Of a DNA stretch of 64,000 bases, positions 12,747-27,400 are shown piece by piece. Source of the stretch: Pagrus major (taxonomy: Eukaryota > Chordata > Actinopteri > Spariformes > Sparidae). How positions within the stretch are numbered: the stretch's first letter is position 1; each line of letters begins with the position of its first letter. The DNA is taken from assembly GCF_040436345.1 (NCBI RefSeq), contig NC_133238.1, forward strand, positions 1,612,501-1,676,500, written 5' to 3'. The notes under the pieces are model-generated. The model was not told where the DNA came from. It ran no database searches and saw only the letters and a program-made list of their open reading frames with translations. The translations under genes were made by a program, and so were the position numbers.

Positions 12747-12749
12747 GCT

Positions 12750-13329
12750 TATTTTTGTGTAACCTTCAGAGAACCTTTAGGGAACATTCCTTGACGCTTG
12801 TCTAAAAGTTATTGCTGAAAAACCTTTGCAACACCTTTAGGGAATGTTCCCTAAACATTATCTGAGGGTATTTTGTGTAACCTTTAGAGAACCTTTAGGG
12901 GAACATTCACAAAATGTTATTTAAAGGTTTTACAAAAATAACTTTCAGAGAACCTCTTGAGAACTTTCATGAAATATATAAAATAGCCCTATATCTATCT
13001 CCATCATTCTCTCTCTCTCTATGGCCATTTGATTTGCAATAAACTCAAATACTTATCATTATACACATTTAAAAAAAAAAATGTCATTAACTGGTAATTT
13101 AATCCAAGTCATGAACTGCGCATTCATTAAACGAGCAAAATTCTCAGATGCTCGCGATAGTGGAGCAAGCTATCAATGGCTGTAGAAATGGTTCAGTACA
13201 TACCGACTCATTAATACATAAAAGGACAAGTTAAGACCAGAGCCAGGGGTTGTTCTCAAAAAGATAAATACATACATTAAACCAGGAGCACAAATACAAA
13301 GTTTTTACAGATTTCTTATACTTTAAATC
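12750..13329. repeat. Degenerate AGAACCTTTAGGGAACATTC repeat, then unassigned AT-rich sequence
   Basis: Variants of GAGAACCTTTAGGGAAC recur at about 12770, 12835 and 12885 in both orientations, up to about 12960. A (CT)n stretch lies near 13010. Nothing is recognised from 13020 to 13330. Confidence 0.5.
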
Positions 13330-16300
13330 AGAAATAGTTTCAATGTATGTTTCTTTTTCAAAAACTAAAATAAATAAATAGAGGTTTAGTGGCTAAATTT
13401 GGATTTGTGGTTATGGTACTTTTAAAATTTTCCAACAGTAATGAAAATTCTGAGTCAACTTTATGAACAAAGTTCCCAGATAGATCTCTCCAGAATTTGC
13501 TTGTGTAGGATGTTGCCAGAAAAGGGGCAACATTGTTTCTGGATACATTCAACGCAGTTAACACCGATGTCTTTCTTAAACTTAAGAAGACAGTGGCTAG
13601 CAGGATAATACCTATGAATGGTTTTGAAAGAAACTTCCCTTACTTTACTAATAAGGAGATATTTGTATGGAGGATTCCAAATATTCCCCCACTTCAAGTT
13701 ACCAACAAATCTAGACCAGTATTATACAACAGAAGGGGTGGTGGTGACTTCTTTCTGAAATAATGAGAATATGTTCCAATTATTGTTTTTTAATGTAATA
13801 GACAAAACATTACCCACTGTGGTCATTTTGGGGCCAAGTGATGTTAAATACACTGGTCTTTCAGCTCCTTTTAGGAGAGTTAAAATTCCAAAAGGAATGG
13901 CATCCATAAATGTGGCAAACTCTTTTTGCGGTGATAGGAATGCCAAAAGAATGACTAATTGGGTCACTAGAATTATGTTATTGTTAAACCACTTTTTATT
14001 AAAAAAAACAACATTTTTTTAAAGATGTATTATTTTTTTTAACTTTATTGCCTTTTATGCATATTAACAGGCAAATAACATCACAAAGGAAAACAAAACA
14101 AAAAAAATCATCTTGAGATGATTGGGTCTCATCTGTCACGCAGAGATATCACTGTATAAAGGTAGAGCACATACACACTTTTCTAGTAAAATAAGTCAAT
14201 TGGTGATAATCACAGTAGTTATTTAAGTAGAATTTAGGTTTTGAGGTATAAGAATCTTAAGCAAGATAGTCAATAACTAGGGCTCATCTTCTCATAAAAA
14301 TAGGTACTTTTAGCTGGGCAGTCATATATTCCATCATGTAGACATGCTTTACTTTCTGTAACCATTGAGCGATCATGGGGGGGTTAGGTTTCATCCAGTT
14401 AATAGTAATCATTTTTCTTGCAATCATCAACAAAACATGTAGTATATAACATTGTTCTGTGTTAGACATGTGGTCAGGAAATACATCTAGTAAAAACAAC
14501 AGAGGGTCCATGGGAAGGTCCATTGCCAATATTTTTTCCAGTTCTTCTTTGGCATTTTTTCAAAATATTTGTATTTTCGGGCAGTCCCAAAATATATGAG
14601 TATGGTCACCGACCATACCACAATTCCTCCAGCACTTGTTGCTGGGATTGTTTTTGGAAGCAAAAGTTGTTAACGGCGTCCTGAAGAACCTGGTTTTGAC
14701 CTTCCAATCAAATTCTTTATAGAGTTGGCTTTCAATCCCCCCATGGCATCTGGAACATATGTTTTCCCAAGAGTCATCCTCTATTATTGCATTCAGCTCC
14801 AGTTCCCATTGTTGTTTGATGTGTGTATTATCTGACATATCCAGCCTTAGTTTATTGTACATGTGAGATACTTGTCTTTTTGTTGAGGAACCGTGTTCAG
14901 ACAGATGTATAAAATGGCTTTCTATATTTGTAGGTTCCTTTTGTAAATTTTCCCAATCTGTATGTTTTGTAACATAATGTCTGATTTGTAAATATCTATA
15001 TAGGTCACTTGAGGGCAAGGCAAACTTGTCTCTAAGTTGTAAAAAAGATTTAAATACGTGCCCATCCAGGAGTTGATTTATTATTATCAAGCCATTCTCC
15101 GCCCATCTTTTATAAGCCCTGTCTGACATGGATGGTAAAAACTCTGTTCCCGACTATAGGCATGGCCCGTGACAGAGCTACAACTCCCTTTAGTTGCTTT
15201 TGGACTAAATTCCAGACCTTCAATGTGTGTATGACCCACATATTATTGATTTTAAGTTTTTTCTGAGATTGCTGGCTAAGAAATGGAAAACTAGACAGTG
15301 GTACCCCTGGTATGGATTTTTGTTCAATAGATACCCATCTGGTCTCTGGGTCCCCAACAACCCATGTCACCACCGCTCGCAGCTGAGCTGCCCAGTAGTA
15401 GAATTTTAGATTAGTGCCAATTTGTGCTGAGTATTTCCTTCATCAAGTATTCCCTGTATAAGGGGGTTGGATCTTATCAGTTCGGCTAACGGTTCAATGC
15501 TGAGAGCAAACAAAGAGGGTGACAGAGCGTTCCTTTGATGTGTACCACGTCTCAGCAGAAAAAATTCCGAGCAATGCCCATTTACTCTAACTCTGGATCT
15601 GGGTTTTTTATAAAAAGTTTTAATCCACTTCACAAAGATATCATTGAAACCCATTTTGCTGAGAGTCTGTTCTAAAAAGGTCCAGTCGACTCTGTCAAAT
15701 GCCTTCTCAGCGTCTAAGCTGAGAAGCATTGATGGGGTGTCCCTCTTGGCTGCTAGTGATTGTAGGTTCAAAGCTCTTCTTACATTATCCATTCCCTGCC
15801 TGTTGTTAATAAAACCCATCTGATCTGGTTTTATAAGTTTTCTAATGTATTTTTGTATTCTATTTGCTATAATGGAGGTCAAGATTTTAAGATCTACACA
15901 TAAGAGGCTGATTGGGCGGTAAGATGTACATAGTGTCGGATCTTTATTGTCCTTATGAATGACGCTTATCACTGCATCTGACCATGACCCAGGGGGGTGC
16001 CCTTCTGTTAAAGATGCATTTTTGAATATAATATTTTGATTATTCCAGGTGAAGCACCTATGTGGGGAGAAACTGTGTTTGTAGATCAAAGACCACACTA
16101 AGAGCATGTTTGTGAAATTTAGACAAGATTAAAGGAAATTTTGTAACCACATAAAAGTACAAATCCAAGGCCTCCAATCTTAAAGAAAACAATTTGAGGT
16201 ACAAAGTTTGATTTATCCAATTGATTTTAAAGGTATTATCAAGGGTAGTAAAATAAAGAAAGCTGAGACCACCAGAGTCATAAGTGCTCATAATAACAGA

Positions 16301-17330
16301 TTTCTTCACATAATGAGTTTTGTTTTTCCAAATAAAATTGAAAAGTAATTCATCAGGGTTATCACATAACTGCTTATTGACAAACAAGGAGATAGTTGCA
16401 TATGTAAGGCAAGACAATCCTTCTGCCTACGTCAATAATACCCGTCATTTTAGGGAAAAAGTTCTCTGCAGCCATTGATTAAGTCTTTTTTTTTTTCAGA
16501 ACATCTTGCTTCTTCGTTTCTCACAATGGTAATCCCTAGATAAGTGATGTTTTCTTTGACTGGTATGTTACAGACACATCAATCCAAATTATTCAATAGT
16601 TTGAAACATGAAGTTATGCTCTACCATGTCAAATGCTTTGTGAGATTCCAAGAACAGAATGAAACTACCATCAGGACATACGAAGGAATAATTAATTACA
16701 TCTAAGACAAGCCATTTATTTTTGGAAATGTGTCTTTTTCTCATGAATCCTGACTGGACTTCATCAATTACTGGATCCAAATGTTTTTAATTTGTTTAAC
16801 AATTATTGAGACAAAAATTCTGCAGTCATTGTTCAATAATGAAATAGGCCACTCATTATCATTAAACAGAGGATCCTTTTTGGGTTGGGGATTAAGGTTA
16901 TTAAGCCTTGTGTCAGTGGCAGAGGTAGAGTTCCTTTGATGATGCTTTCTTATATTAGTTCAAGTGAAAAAGGGAGCTAAATCTTCAGTAAGATGCCATC
17001 AAATTCAGGAGATTTATTAATCTTAAAATGATCAACTGCATAAATGACTTCCCATATGACAATACTTTGAATTATATAGATTGCTATAGAAATTTGAGCA
17101 AAAAATCAGCTATTCTTTGTGGATCATCAGTTACAGTGCCATTAATATTAAGTCGCTGGATTAAATTCAGTTTTCCATGATGGCTTTTTAGATTGAAAAA
17201 ATAGGCAGAATTCTGTTCACCTCCTTCAATCCACCTTTTTCTTGACCTTATAATAAAGGCACCTTTTGCTTTGAGTAAATTTCACTCAATTTAATCTGTT
17301 AATCTGTTCTAGTCTTTCCTCTTCTGACAT
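13330..17330 (-). mobile_element. Tx1/L1-like LINE, minus strand, split by a nested L1
   Basis: Minus-strand translation from about 17300 down to 16011 gives RT fragments (QSGFMRKRHIS, KAFDMVEHNF) and the post-RT region (FNFIWKNKTHYVKKS, WSLIYKHSFSPHR). The frame resumes at 14020 with KNVVFFNKKWFNNN and continues through FMDAIPFGILTLLKG and VREVSFKTIHRYYPASH to about 13330. The two halves join exactly across 14032-16009, showing one older element interrupted by a younger one. Many stops show it is inactive. Confidence 0.75.
14032..16009 (-). mobile_element. 5'-truncated L1-like LINE nested in the Tx1 element
   Basis: It is flanked by near-identical 11-bp direct repeats, AAAGATGTATT (14021-14031) and AAAGATGCATT (16010-16020), consistent with a target-site duplication. 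On the minus strand it starts within RT ([45 protein letters not shown]), continues through the C-terminal domain with a CxxxC...H..WDC zinc-knuckle-like motif (near 14600), and ends in a poly(A), seen as T-rich sequence at 14032-14040. The YADD box is missing between about 15373 and 15409, so an internal deletion has occurred. Confidence 0.8.
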
Positions 17331-17744
17331 ATCTGCAGGGTTCTTTAGAGACAGAGTAATTATTTTAGAGACCAGAATTTCTTCTTCCAACCTAACAGTA
17401 GCACTTGACTGGAGACTTCAAACATCACACACATCACTCAGCGACAACAGGAAGCTCACTCACGACACAAGTGTTTCAAGATAAAAGCCAACTTTTTTTG
17501 GCTTCAGTTTGTTCAGTGGTACAATATTCTTGAGTTCAGTCTGTAGATTGTTCCATGCAGTGGGTGTCGAAAACCTCATAATATGTGATATCCATATTTC
17601 AAGTTTAAAAGAGAAGATACGTACGAGAATGGCCTTGTAAATAAAAACGTCCAACATGAAGTACAGTGCATAGGCCGGGTCAATCTTGTATAACTGACCA
17701 ATATGAAAATGTGTGGTGTGCGGCCTCCATTGATTCGCGACCGG
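17331..17744 (-). mobile_element. LINE-derived fragment and unassigned sequence
   Basis: The minus strand at 17460-17657 reads STPTAWNNLQTELKN, a motif found near the C-terminus of fish non-LTR elements. No further domain is seen. The remainder up to the snrnp70 promoter is unassigned. Confidence 0.4.
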
Positions 17745-17986
17745 TGCGGTTTACGGCAAGTGTTTTTTCCGATTTACGGCATCCCGCCATTTTATTTATC
17801 GAGGACGACAGAAGCCCGCACGCATTTCAACTTTGTCGCCGCACGGAGTGGGTACCCTGCGGGATTTGCTTTTAAGTTATTAGTTGTATACTTTTCCTAT
17901 AGTATTTTTCCGCGTGACTTCCATATATCGGTCGCTTCTTCCTCTGGTATATGGTCTGACATTGGTCAAGACATTGGAGGAGACAG
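17745..17986 (+). promoter_or_regulatory. snrnp70: snrnp70 promoter/5' UTR exon (start approximate)
   Basis: A CpG-bearing stretch contains CGCCATTTTATTT (YY1-like CCAT) and ends in GGAGACAG followed by a GTAAGAATC donor at 17987. The next acceptor, TTTATTTAG at 18326, joins it to the exon that carries the ATG. The exon's 3' end is well defined. The transcription start is a guess based on the change from repeat to CpG-containing sequence. Confidence 0.5.
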
Positions 17987-18333
17987 GTAAGAATCATGCT
18001 CAAGGCTCCTTGTTAGCCATGTTAACGTTAGCTTGATTCGTAATGCAAAGGGCTCCAAAAAAGTCTCGGCGCTGGGCAAACGTTGCCCTGTTGCGAAGAT
18101 ATTCGAGTTTATACTTAACTTTTGTTTTCGATGTCTACGCTGTTTTATATTCAAAATAATGTTTCGTTAGTAGGGAAGTCGTCAATGAAGACAACAATTG
18201 ACGCTAGCACATCGAGCTGTCCTGCGAGCTTCCGTTGTTCGTGTTGGCCTGCCTTTGCCTGCTGGAATATTGTAACGTGCCTCGAATAGCAATGGATTAT
18301 ACTAATAACTGTAAATGTTTATTTAGGTGCAAG

Positions 18334-18480
18334 ATGACGCAGTTTTTACCTCCGAACCTGCTGGCCCTCTTTGCACCGCGGGACCCTATACCTTTCCTGC
18401 CACAACTAGAGAAGTTGCCCCATGAGAAACATCATAACCAACCATATAGTGGCATTGCACCCTTCATCAGGCACTTCGAG
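18334..18480 (+). CDS. snrnp70: snrnp70 coding exon 1
   Basis: It encodes residues 1-49, the U1 snRNP-contacting N-terminal tail. The acceptor TTTAG ends at 18326 and the donor GTGATT starts at 18481 (phase 0). Confidence 0.95.
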
Positions 18481-21400
18481 GTGATTATTTGATCTTTTGT
18501 TATGCTCATATTCTTTGATATATGCAAACTTTCCTTCGTTACCGCACATCCTGTGTTTTTATCATCTATTTTGTGAGCAGGACCCGAGAGATGCCCCTCC
18601 GCCAACAAGGGCGGAGACCCGTGAGGAGCGCCTGGAGAGAAAGGTATGATTTGAAATTACATTTTCCCGTCATAAACTGTAATAATACTGATTCTGGCTT
18701 GGGATTCTGTACAAGCAAGTGTACCAGACTATAGAAGATAATTGGTTGTGAATGCTGGAGGTATTCAGATGTTCTTCTAGGCACGGAATTCTCACATTTT
18801 TCAACGTATTCACTCCATTCAAACACCAAAAATGCATCTCAATTAAGAATCGACTGCCTCATTTTTCCTCATTGATGACATTCATAATGTCAGGGATATG
18901 CAACGTTTTTGCTTATTATTCCCATTCAAGTAAATGACGGAATGTTCAAAAATCCCCACATTTTCAGTTTTCAAGCAAAACTTTTTTTGAACAATGTTTT
19001 GATTTTAGCACATAAATTATTGGTTTATGAAATAGCAAACAGCATACAACAGATTCTCCCACCAATACAATACCTCAGTCTCTCTAAGGTTATAACATCA
19101 GATACCAGGGATTTCCACATTTGGACATTAGGGGGATCGTCCCCAACCCACTTTGTCATTATAGTCCTCCTTGCCCACATCAGGAGAGGCTGGACTATGT
19201 CTTTGTGCATCCTCAGAGAGTCTGGTAGACTCCCCAGTGGACACACAAGTGGATCAGGGAGCAGTTGCTGCCCTATAGCTGTACTTATTTCTGTGCATGC
19301 TGCCTTCCAGAATAGTTGGATTTTACCACACTCCCAAAGACAGTGCAGTCTGGTTCCAGTGCTAATTCTACATTTGGGTAGAGGGTGGAGAGAATCCCGC
19401 TGTTTACTTACTGTAGATATATGGGGATATGTAGACATTGTGTAAAATATTATATTGCACCTCTCTGCATCTATTACATATAGATATTCTGGAAGGCAGC
19501 AGCAGAATTTCCTCCCATGTTTTTTGGTCTATTGCCCCTTTTAAGTAGTGTACACCAAGATGTTTTCAGTGATGCCAATCTATCAAAGTTCAATTTTTGT
19601 AACTCACTGTAAAATTTCGATACAAAATGTTCACATTTTCGATGATCATATTGTATATTGTACTGAGCTCCTAAGGACTCAAGTGTTTTAAACTTCCCAT
19701 TACCAAAGAGATCTCTCACCGTTTTTATTCCTGCTTGTAGCCATGTCTTGAAATTTGGTCCTGCACCCTCTACTGATAAATCCGGATTATCCATCAAAGT
19801 TGTAAGGACATTTAGTCGGTGAGATTCCTTAAAACGTTTCTTTAAACTACTCCATGTCTTAACTGTGTTTGTTATTAGTAGATTATCCTTTGCTGTAATT
19901 GGCAATTCGCACACTCTTTTGTCCTTTTGTAGATTTACTGGAGAGAATAGTTTACACATCATTGTTTCTATGTCAAGCCACAGCAATCCTGTTTGTTCAG
20001 CTACCCATAAGTAAATTATTCTGGCATTTATTGACCATACATAATTTTCAATCTTGGGTAAACCCCACCCACCTTGTTCCTTAGTGAGTTGTAGGATCTC
20101 CATTTTAATTTTGCGTTTCCTGCCCGCCACAATAAATACTGACATTGCTTTATTAATATCTCTATCATTTGTTTTTAAGATTACAAATAGCATAGACACA
20201 GGGTAAGTGATTTTAGGGAGAATCGTCATCTTGATATGGTTAATTCTGCAGAGGAAGGGTATAGGCAGATTCTTCCATCTCCTATATTTTCTTTAAGACG
20301 TTTTATCAAGGGGTTCATATTTCCCTGGGCCGTCCCTCTTGTCAGTTTAAAGGGTGCCGACACAAGACCATTTGTCAAAACAGAGGCCGAAGGTGCCTTT
20401 ATACCAAAGTTTAACCCAGCCTAAAAAATTGGATCGAAAGCCAAATCTCTTCAGAATTTCAAATGACAATGGCCCCAGGGGTTTGACTATGATTTTAAAA
20501 TGGCGAATAATGTTAAATAAACGTCTTGTATTATGATACGACATATGACCCTTTATAAAACCAGTCTGATCTGCATCAACAGTGTGAGTCATCACACGTT
20601 CTAACCTACGAGCTGGTACCTTTTTTAGACAGTATTTTCATGTCCACTCCAAGCAAGCTTATTGGCCGATATGACGAGCACAGTTCTGGGTTCTTATTTT
20701 TCTTTAATATTAGCTTTATATTGGCCATATACATTGATTCTGGGTGTTTGAAGTCCTCAATAGATTTATTGAAAACCCTCAGTAGTAGTTTATTGATCTT
20801 GCCTTTCAATACTCTAGAAAGAAATTAAGCTGGAAATCTGTCCAACCCCGGGGATTTCCCTGATTGAAGTGAGGATATTGCCGTATCAATCTCGAATAAG
20901 GAAAAGGGGCCTTCCAATACACCAGCTTGGTCATCTGACAATTGTGGGGTATTTAAATTATTCAGGAAGAGTCCTTCCTTGAGCTTATCTAAGTCAATTT
21001 CTGAGCTATATAATTTGTCATGAAACCTTTTAGATCTATCATTAATCTGACGATTATTCACTTGACGTTGGTTATTTTCATCTTGTATAACTGAAATAAG
21101 GATAGGTCTGTTTGTTCCAAGAATTTAGCAAAGTTGTTGTCCAAGAATAATAGTGCATCTATTCTCCAGTAGAATGAGCGTTCTATAGGTCCAAGTGGTT
21201 GCATTAGCATAGTAACAGGAGCATGGTCTGACGGGGCAATATGGCCTATATCCGAGCACACTATCAGATCAGTTAGACATCTTGAAACAAATATATAGTT
21301 GATACGTGACATTGAATGGGGCAGGGAATGAAAAGTCTAGCTTTTTGACACAGGATTTAAGTGCCCCCAAACATTCAGAAGATCAAAACTCCTTAATAAT

Positions 21401-24400
21401 GCTTGCCACTGCCCTCACATTTTTGGTTTGAGTGATTTGAGGAGATCTATCCAATGTGGGAGACAAACTACAGTTAAAATCCCCTCCTTTATCATATTGG
21501 AGCAGTCCATTTCAGCAAGTTTACTAAAGGGTATAGCAAAAAAAAACCTCATCCTGGACATTACAAGCATAAACATTGCCTAACAGAATATTTTCACCAT
21601 GTAGTGCCCCTTAACTAAAACAACTCTGCCTTCAGTGTCTTTGTATGAAGCTGTAACAGTAAATGGCAAATTTTTGTGTATTAGTATAATCACACCCTTC
21701 TTATTTGTTGATTTTAGATGAGAAATAAACCTGACCAACTCACTCCCTGAGATACTTTTTGTGTTCATCATTTAAATGTCTCCTAAATGCTATTTGAATT
21801 CTATCTTTTTTCAGAGAGTTCGGGATAGATTTTCTCTTGACCACATTATTAGACCCCTGGATATTCTACATACAAACTTTGACACTCATTTACCGCAAAA
21901 CGAAATATATTATGTGCCGTATTATTACAATGACAGCTGCTTCACATGAATTGAAACCAACATTGTCTGGGCTCTATGGAACAAAAATAGATCCAAGTAA
22001 GAACAGAACTTAGAGAGAGCTTGAGATCCCTAACAACCTAGAAGCCATTAGGCTAAGATAATGAAGAAAAATAAAACTAAAGAGGGAAAATAAATTGCCA
22101 TCTACTGGCAATTAATAAATTGCCTGTAAATGTACAGCAAGATTTACCACCATAAAACAGGAGTGTTGAAAATGATAATAGTAAAGTGTAGATATAAGAA
22201 ATAGAAAAAAAAAACTCTGTTCTTACACTACAATACTTAACCGTAATATGGCCAGACTGACTTCTATCCTTAACTGATATAAAGGGAAACACAGCAAACA
22301 CAGCTGTATCAGATTGTGCGACGGTGTACCTGTACCTGACCCGTCAGCTGCACTGAACCGTGATAATGTGGTGCTGGTAGTTTTTTCATATAAGCGTTAA
22401 TCTCCTCCACGTTTGAGAGTGATGAAGTCGACCCGTCAGGATGAGAGATTCTAATGATGACTTTTTTATCCTGCCCTTGTTTCTTGCTGCATACAGGATC
22501 CTCTGCTTGTCCGTATAGTTGTTTAGCCTCACTAAGACAGCCCTTGGAGCCTCGTTACCACGAGTCTCAGTGGCAGTGCGGTGAGCTCTCTTGATCCTGA
22601 TTCGGTCTCCTGGTATGTTCAAAACGTCTGGTGTCCATTTATCAAAGAAAGCCACCGGCTCCCTGCCCTCTGTGCCCTCTTTCAGACCAACGACTCTCAC
22701 ATTCTGCCGTTGGCTTTGGTTCTCGAGATTGTTGAGACGCTCCAGTGCTCTTTTGAGTTTGGTCTCCAGAGAGCACAGACGTGGCGCAGTAGCTGCTGAC
22801 TGTCCAGCATCTTGCCGATGTTGGTCGTCTCATTCCACATTAAACTCCTCTGCTTCAGCTAAGCTAGCCTCTCGCACTGTATCTTCATGGTCAGCATGCT
22901 CATTATCTTGGCTAGCAAGCATAGTGTTAGCAGCAGACTTTAAGAGTAGATAGTTGGCAGAAAGTACATTAGAATATTAATTTAGACTCGATCCATTGGG
23001 GAGCCGAAGGTCCTACGTCTGGTTAGCTCCGTACATCACGTGGTCCCCCTTTTCATGCACTTTCAAAACGTCAAAACTTCCCGATAGAAACTCCATTTAA
23101 ACTTTGAAATATTCCACAATTTGTCTACATTCAAGATTGTATTCATCTTTCAAATCCCATTAAAACGTTTCAAAATATTCAACTTTCTGTGAAGCTTTGT
23201 CATATGGCAATCATAATGGAAGTCAATTAGAAATCCCTTCAAACCCACTCATTTTCAACATTTTCTCACTCCCTCATACATTCATAGAAACTTCATTCAA
23301 GCTGTGAAACTTTCACAAAGATTATGACTTTATCACATCAATTCAACTTTTTCATAGCATTCATACTTTTTGTACAGTCGCATTTCAAACATTTATAACT
23401 TTTCAGCCACTTTCAGATTTTTGCGTTGGTGTGTTTGGGGTGGAATGTTGACAGCCAGATTGGAGGAGCCAACTGACAGAATGGGGGAGAGCTCAAAAAA
23501 TTCTAAAAACCTCGACTTCAACTCACCCTCACTTCTACAATCTTCACTCCAGCAGAAAAATTATTTTTAGCTCAGTGGGCTTTTAAATGACAGGAACACT
23601 GACCAACTGCTACAGTAAGTCTGTTTAAACCGAGAGAAAAATATCTGGAGGCAGGCAAACACATCCACTGTTCTGATCTGCTCCACTAGACAGATTTTTG
23701 ACCATAAACACGCAAACATTTCACAAAGTGCTCACAAGACTCTCATAGTTTCTACCATATCATTATTTGAGTGATAGCAGTTACTGTCTTTGAAGGAGAA
23801 GCATGATAATGTGAGGAGAGCCTCAGCTAAAATCATTATTAAATTATCTCTGTCCGTCACCACGAACATCTTGGTTACCCTTTCCATGGCAACCAATAAC
23901 AATTGGGCCAACACTGAGACAGAATTATTAATGAGTCAGTTTAAAACACAGACACTCGAATTAAGTCCAATATGCACGTATAAGCGTGCACACAAACAGT
24001 CAAAAATGCGTGCTTAAGCTTGCACCCACATGCACAGTGATAGTATAATTATCGATACATTGAGATTTATCTCTCCATACTCCATCAGCTGCTTCTCAAG
24101 CAAGCATGGCAGTTTGGCTCACAGATTATATTCTACTTCTAATCCTTCATTCTCACCCAACTATTAGGAAGCTTCATTCTCTTCAGACGCCACTTCAGAT
24201 AAATTAAAGCTACCAATTCAGTTTGGCATTACCTTTTCAACAAACCCTGAATTATTTCAATTTTTTTTATATATATTCTGAACATTATTCAAACTTTTTA
24301 AAGCTGGCAATGCGCATTTAGTGTCAGCTCTTCAAAAACCTTAAAATATTTCTCACTTTCATATCTTCAGGGCATCATTACAGTTTTCAGACAGCAAAGC

Positions 24401-27400
24401 GCATTTGGCGTCAGCTTCTCAACAGTGAGCATTCACAACTGCAAGTTCTTCAGAACTTGCCTTCTTCAATATAAGATGTACCTTTATTGGACCCCCCCAC
24501 CCCCACCCCACAGAATTTCAAGTTGACACAGCAGTGCAAGGGAATAGACAGTGTGCAAACAATAACAAAAAGTAGCAGCTTGAGGTTGGAGGAATAATAT
24601 TAACTTTTATTTTATATAGCACTTTTGGAACAAGTTACAAAGATATATAAAAACAGGAAAAATTGCAGATAAACAAACAATAGTGCAAATAATACGATAA
24701 TTGAAAAAAGCGATGCAAGAATTACTTACTAAATTATTAAAAACAAAATAATGGAAGTGAGCAATTCAGGAGAAAGCCATTCTATAAAATGTGTTTTTAA
24801 GAGAATTTCGTAAGAGGAAATTGAGCTAGCTTGCCTGATCTCCTCTAGGAACTTCGAGCGGGCCAGACCAAAAGTTCTGTCTCCCTTGCTTTGTCTTGAC
24901 CTTGGAATTACTAATACCCCTTTCACACTGCCCCCAAATGTTAAGAGGTGCAGGTCTACAAGATATTGTTGTTAGAGGCTTAAACATAATACAATTGCCT
25001 TTAGGGTCTTTGTTAACACCAGTGGTGAAATTATTACATTTACTGAAGTAGGCCAATATACAGTACATTTTTGAGGTGCTTGACTAGTATTTTAGTCAAA
25101 TGTTTGGATTTTCTGTTACTTTTTACTTCTACTCTGCTACATTATGAAGGCAATTATTGTTGTTTTTACTCCATTTTACTAGTTACTAGTTACTTTGCTG
25201 ATTCGGATTATCAATATAAAATGAAGATCAATTAATTGATTAATTTACTGTTATAGATTAAGCTATCCAGCAGCATAAAAGCAATTAATATGTGCTCTCC
25301 CATAACCAGTTAAAGTGATGAACACATGCATTGGTATATTATTCTTAAGTGAACTTTTTATGTTTTGGAAAACAAAATTATAAAATAAGCTTTAATATTT
25401 TATTTAAACATATGCTTAAATGCATTTCAGCTAAGCTAAGCTGTGTTGGAGTTTGTGGTATATCAAATTCCAAGTTTTGACACCAAGATTTTTTTCTTTT
25501 ATTGTAAATGCATATTAGTTCCAAACATCTTTTATCTGTCTCCTTGATTACTAATTATTGGTATCGGCCCTGAAAAAAACATATCGATTGACCTTTACTC
25601 TGTAGGGATGCAACCATTATGACAGTAGCATATTTGAAGTGATGTCAGTATCACTGACATTGAAAACATAGACAGCTAGGTTGATCATAGTAAGTAAAGG
25701 TCCCTACTGGATGAAGGTAGTTCCTCTACACTTGTCTGCAGTTAGTTATGACATCATTGTGAGATAAAAGTAACCATTTTAACATTACTACTTTTGACCA
25801 ACATTCACAAGACATTAATTGAAGTTCTGTGTAGTAACTACAAGTAGTCAACATCGGCTTTCAGACTTAGTTGACTTGTGTATGGCTATCAGTAACGCAC
25901 TTAAAATTGATGAATTCTTGCTTTGTGAACAAGTGAAATATAAAGGCTATATATACTGTTAAAGTGAGTTTCCTTTTGTCAGGATCAGCAAACCTGTGCA
26001 GAGTGGTTCACACAGAGCATCAATATTTAATAGAGCTGAAATTTAATCCATAAAGATTGTACAGAGTTGAGGTGTGTGGATTGCATCAGATTAAAAAATG
26101 TTATTGATGAGGTGCCCTTTAAAGTACCTGTTACATGTTTTTGTTTGGTCATACACATCCAGTGAACACTGTATTAGGTGCAAGGAGGGAGGCATGACCC
26201 TGCTTCATTTTTGAGGGTAAATTCTGCTACCTCTTATGGTTGTGCAAAAGCATGGAATTTTTCCAGCAATTCATGGGGCTGTACACATACTGTGAGCCAC
26301 CACAAGCCAGCAGTAACTCTTGATCAACATTGCCATTCACTAAAGGCTCTCCCTGACTGATTGAGTATTGACCATTTCCTACAAATATTTGCTTTCAGAG
26401 ACGGGAGAAGATTGAGAGGAGACAAGCAGTGGTTGAGACAGAACTCAAGCTTTGTAAGTTTCACAGTGAGTGACAGAATACAAAATCTTTTCATTGTATG
26501 GTTTCTTTGCTAATTCTGTTTTGCTAACTGCATTATGACAGGGGATCCCCATAATGACCCCAATGCACAAGGGGATGCCTTCAAGACATTGTTTGTAGCA
26601 CGAGTGGTGAGTACGATGGATACATTCATTTTCTCAAGTGTTCTTACACCAGGTATGTGGATTATGCAAATGTTTCTTTTCTTACAGCTGATGATGTCTA
26701 ATGGTATTTTGTCTTTGCTGTAGAACTATGATACTACAGAGTCCAAGCTTCGCCGTGAGTTTGAGGTCTATGGACCCATCAAACGGGTATGTTTAGCTGA
26801 TGTTTCTCAATTGTCGTAACCTGTTCACCTTTGCAATAAGTGAACAAAACTACACTGTAATCACACTTGCTGAGTTTCTTTATTGTTAAAAAAAAAAAAG
26901 CCCATAGGGGGTGAAAACTTGGTACAGGTACTGCATCTCTTCTAACAAATCAATCAAATCCATTCATGTTGATGCCACTTGACATGCACCACCAACCACC
27001 ATGTAAACTGCTTAGGAATAGCTTGAGGATCACAACAGAGAGCTCACTCCAGGAATATTTATACACGGTTTTACAATCCTGTCGACTAAATTTAATAAAA
27101 TTGGATCAAGTTCTCCAAGAGAGTGCATGACTCATTAGGGCTGGTAACAATAGCCCCACTTTATGGCCATTATTAAATCACCAGCATTGAGTGCAGCACC
27201 ACTGTTGTAAATACAAATCTGTTATTTTAAGGTAAAAAAGTTACAAAATGTTACTTTAAGCAACAAGTTGTGTCAAATGGTACAAGTTTGTAACATGAGC
27301 ACTATGCAAAGACACTTTGCAAGAGCCACGGCAATAGCAAAAGACATTTGCGTTTTCATTGCAGCTGATATTAGGCCATTGTCTATGATGGAAAATCAGC

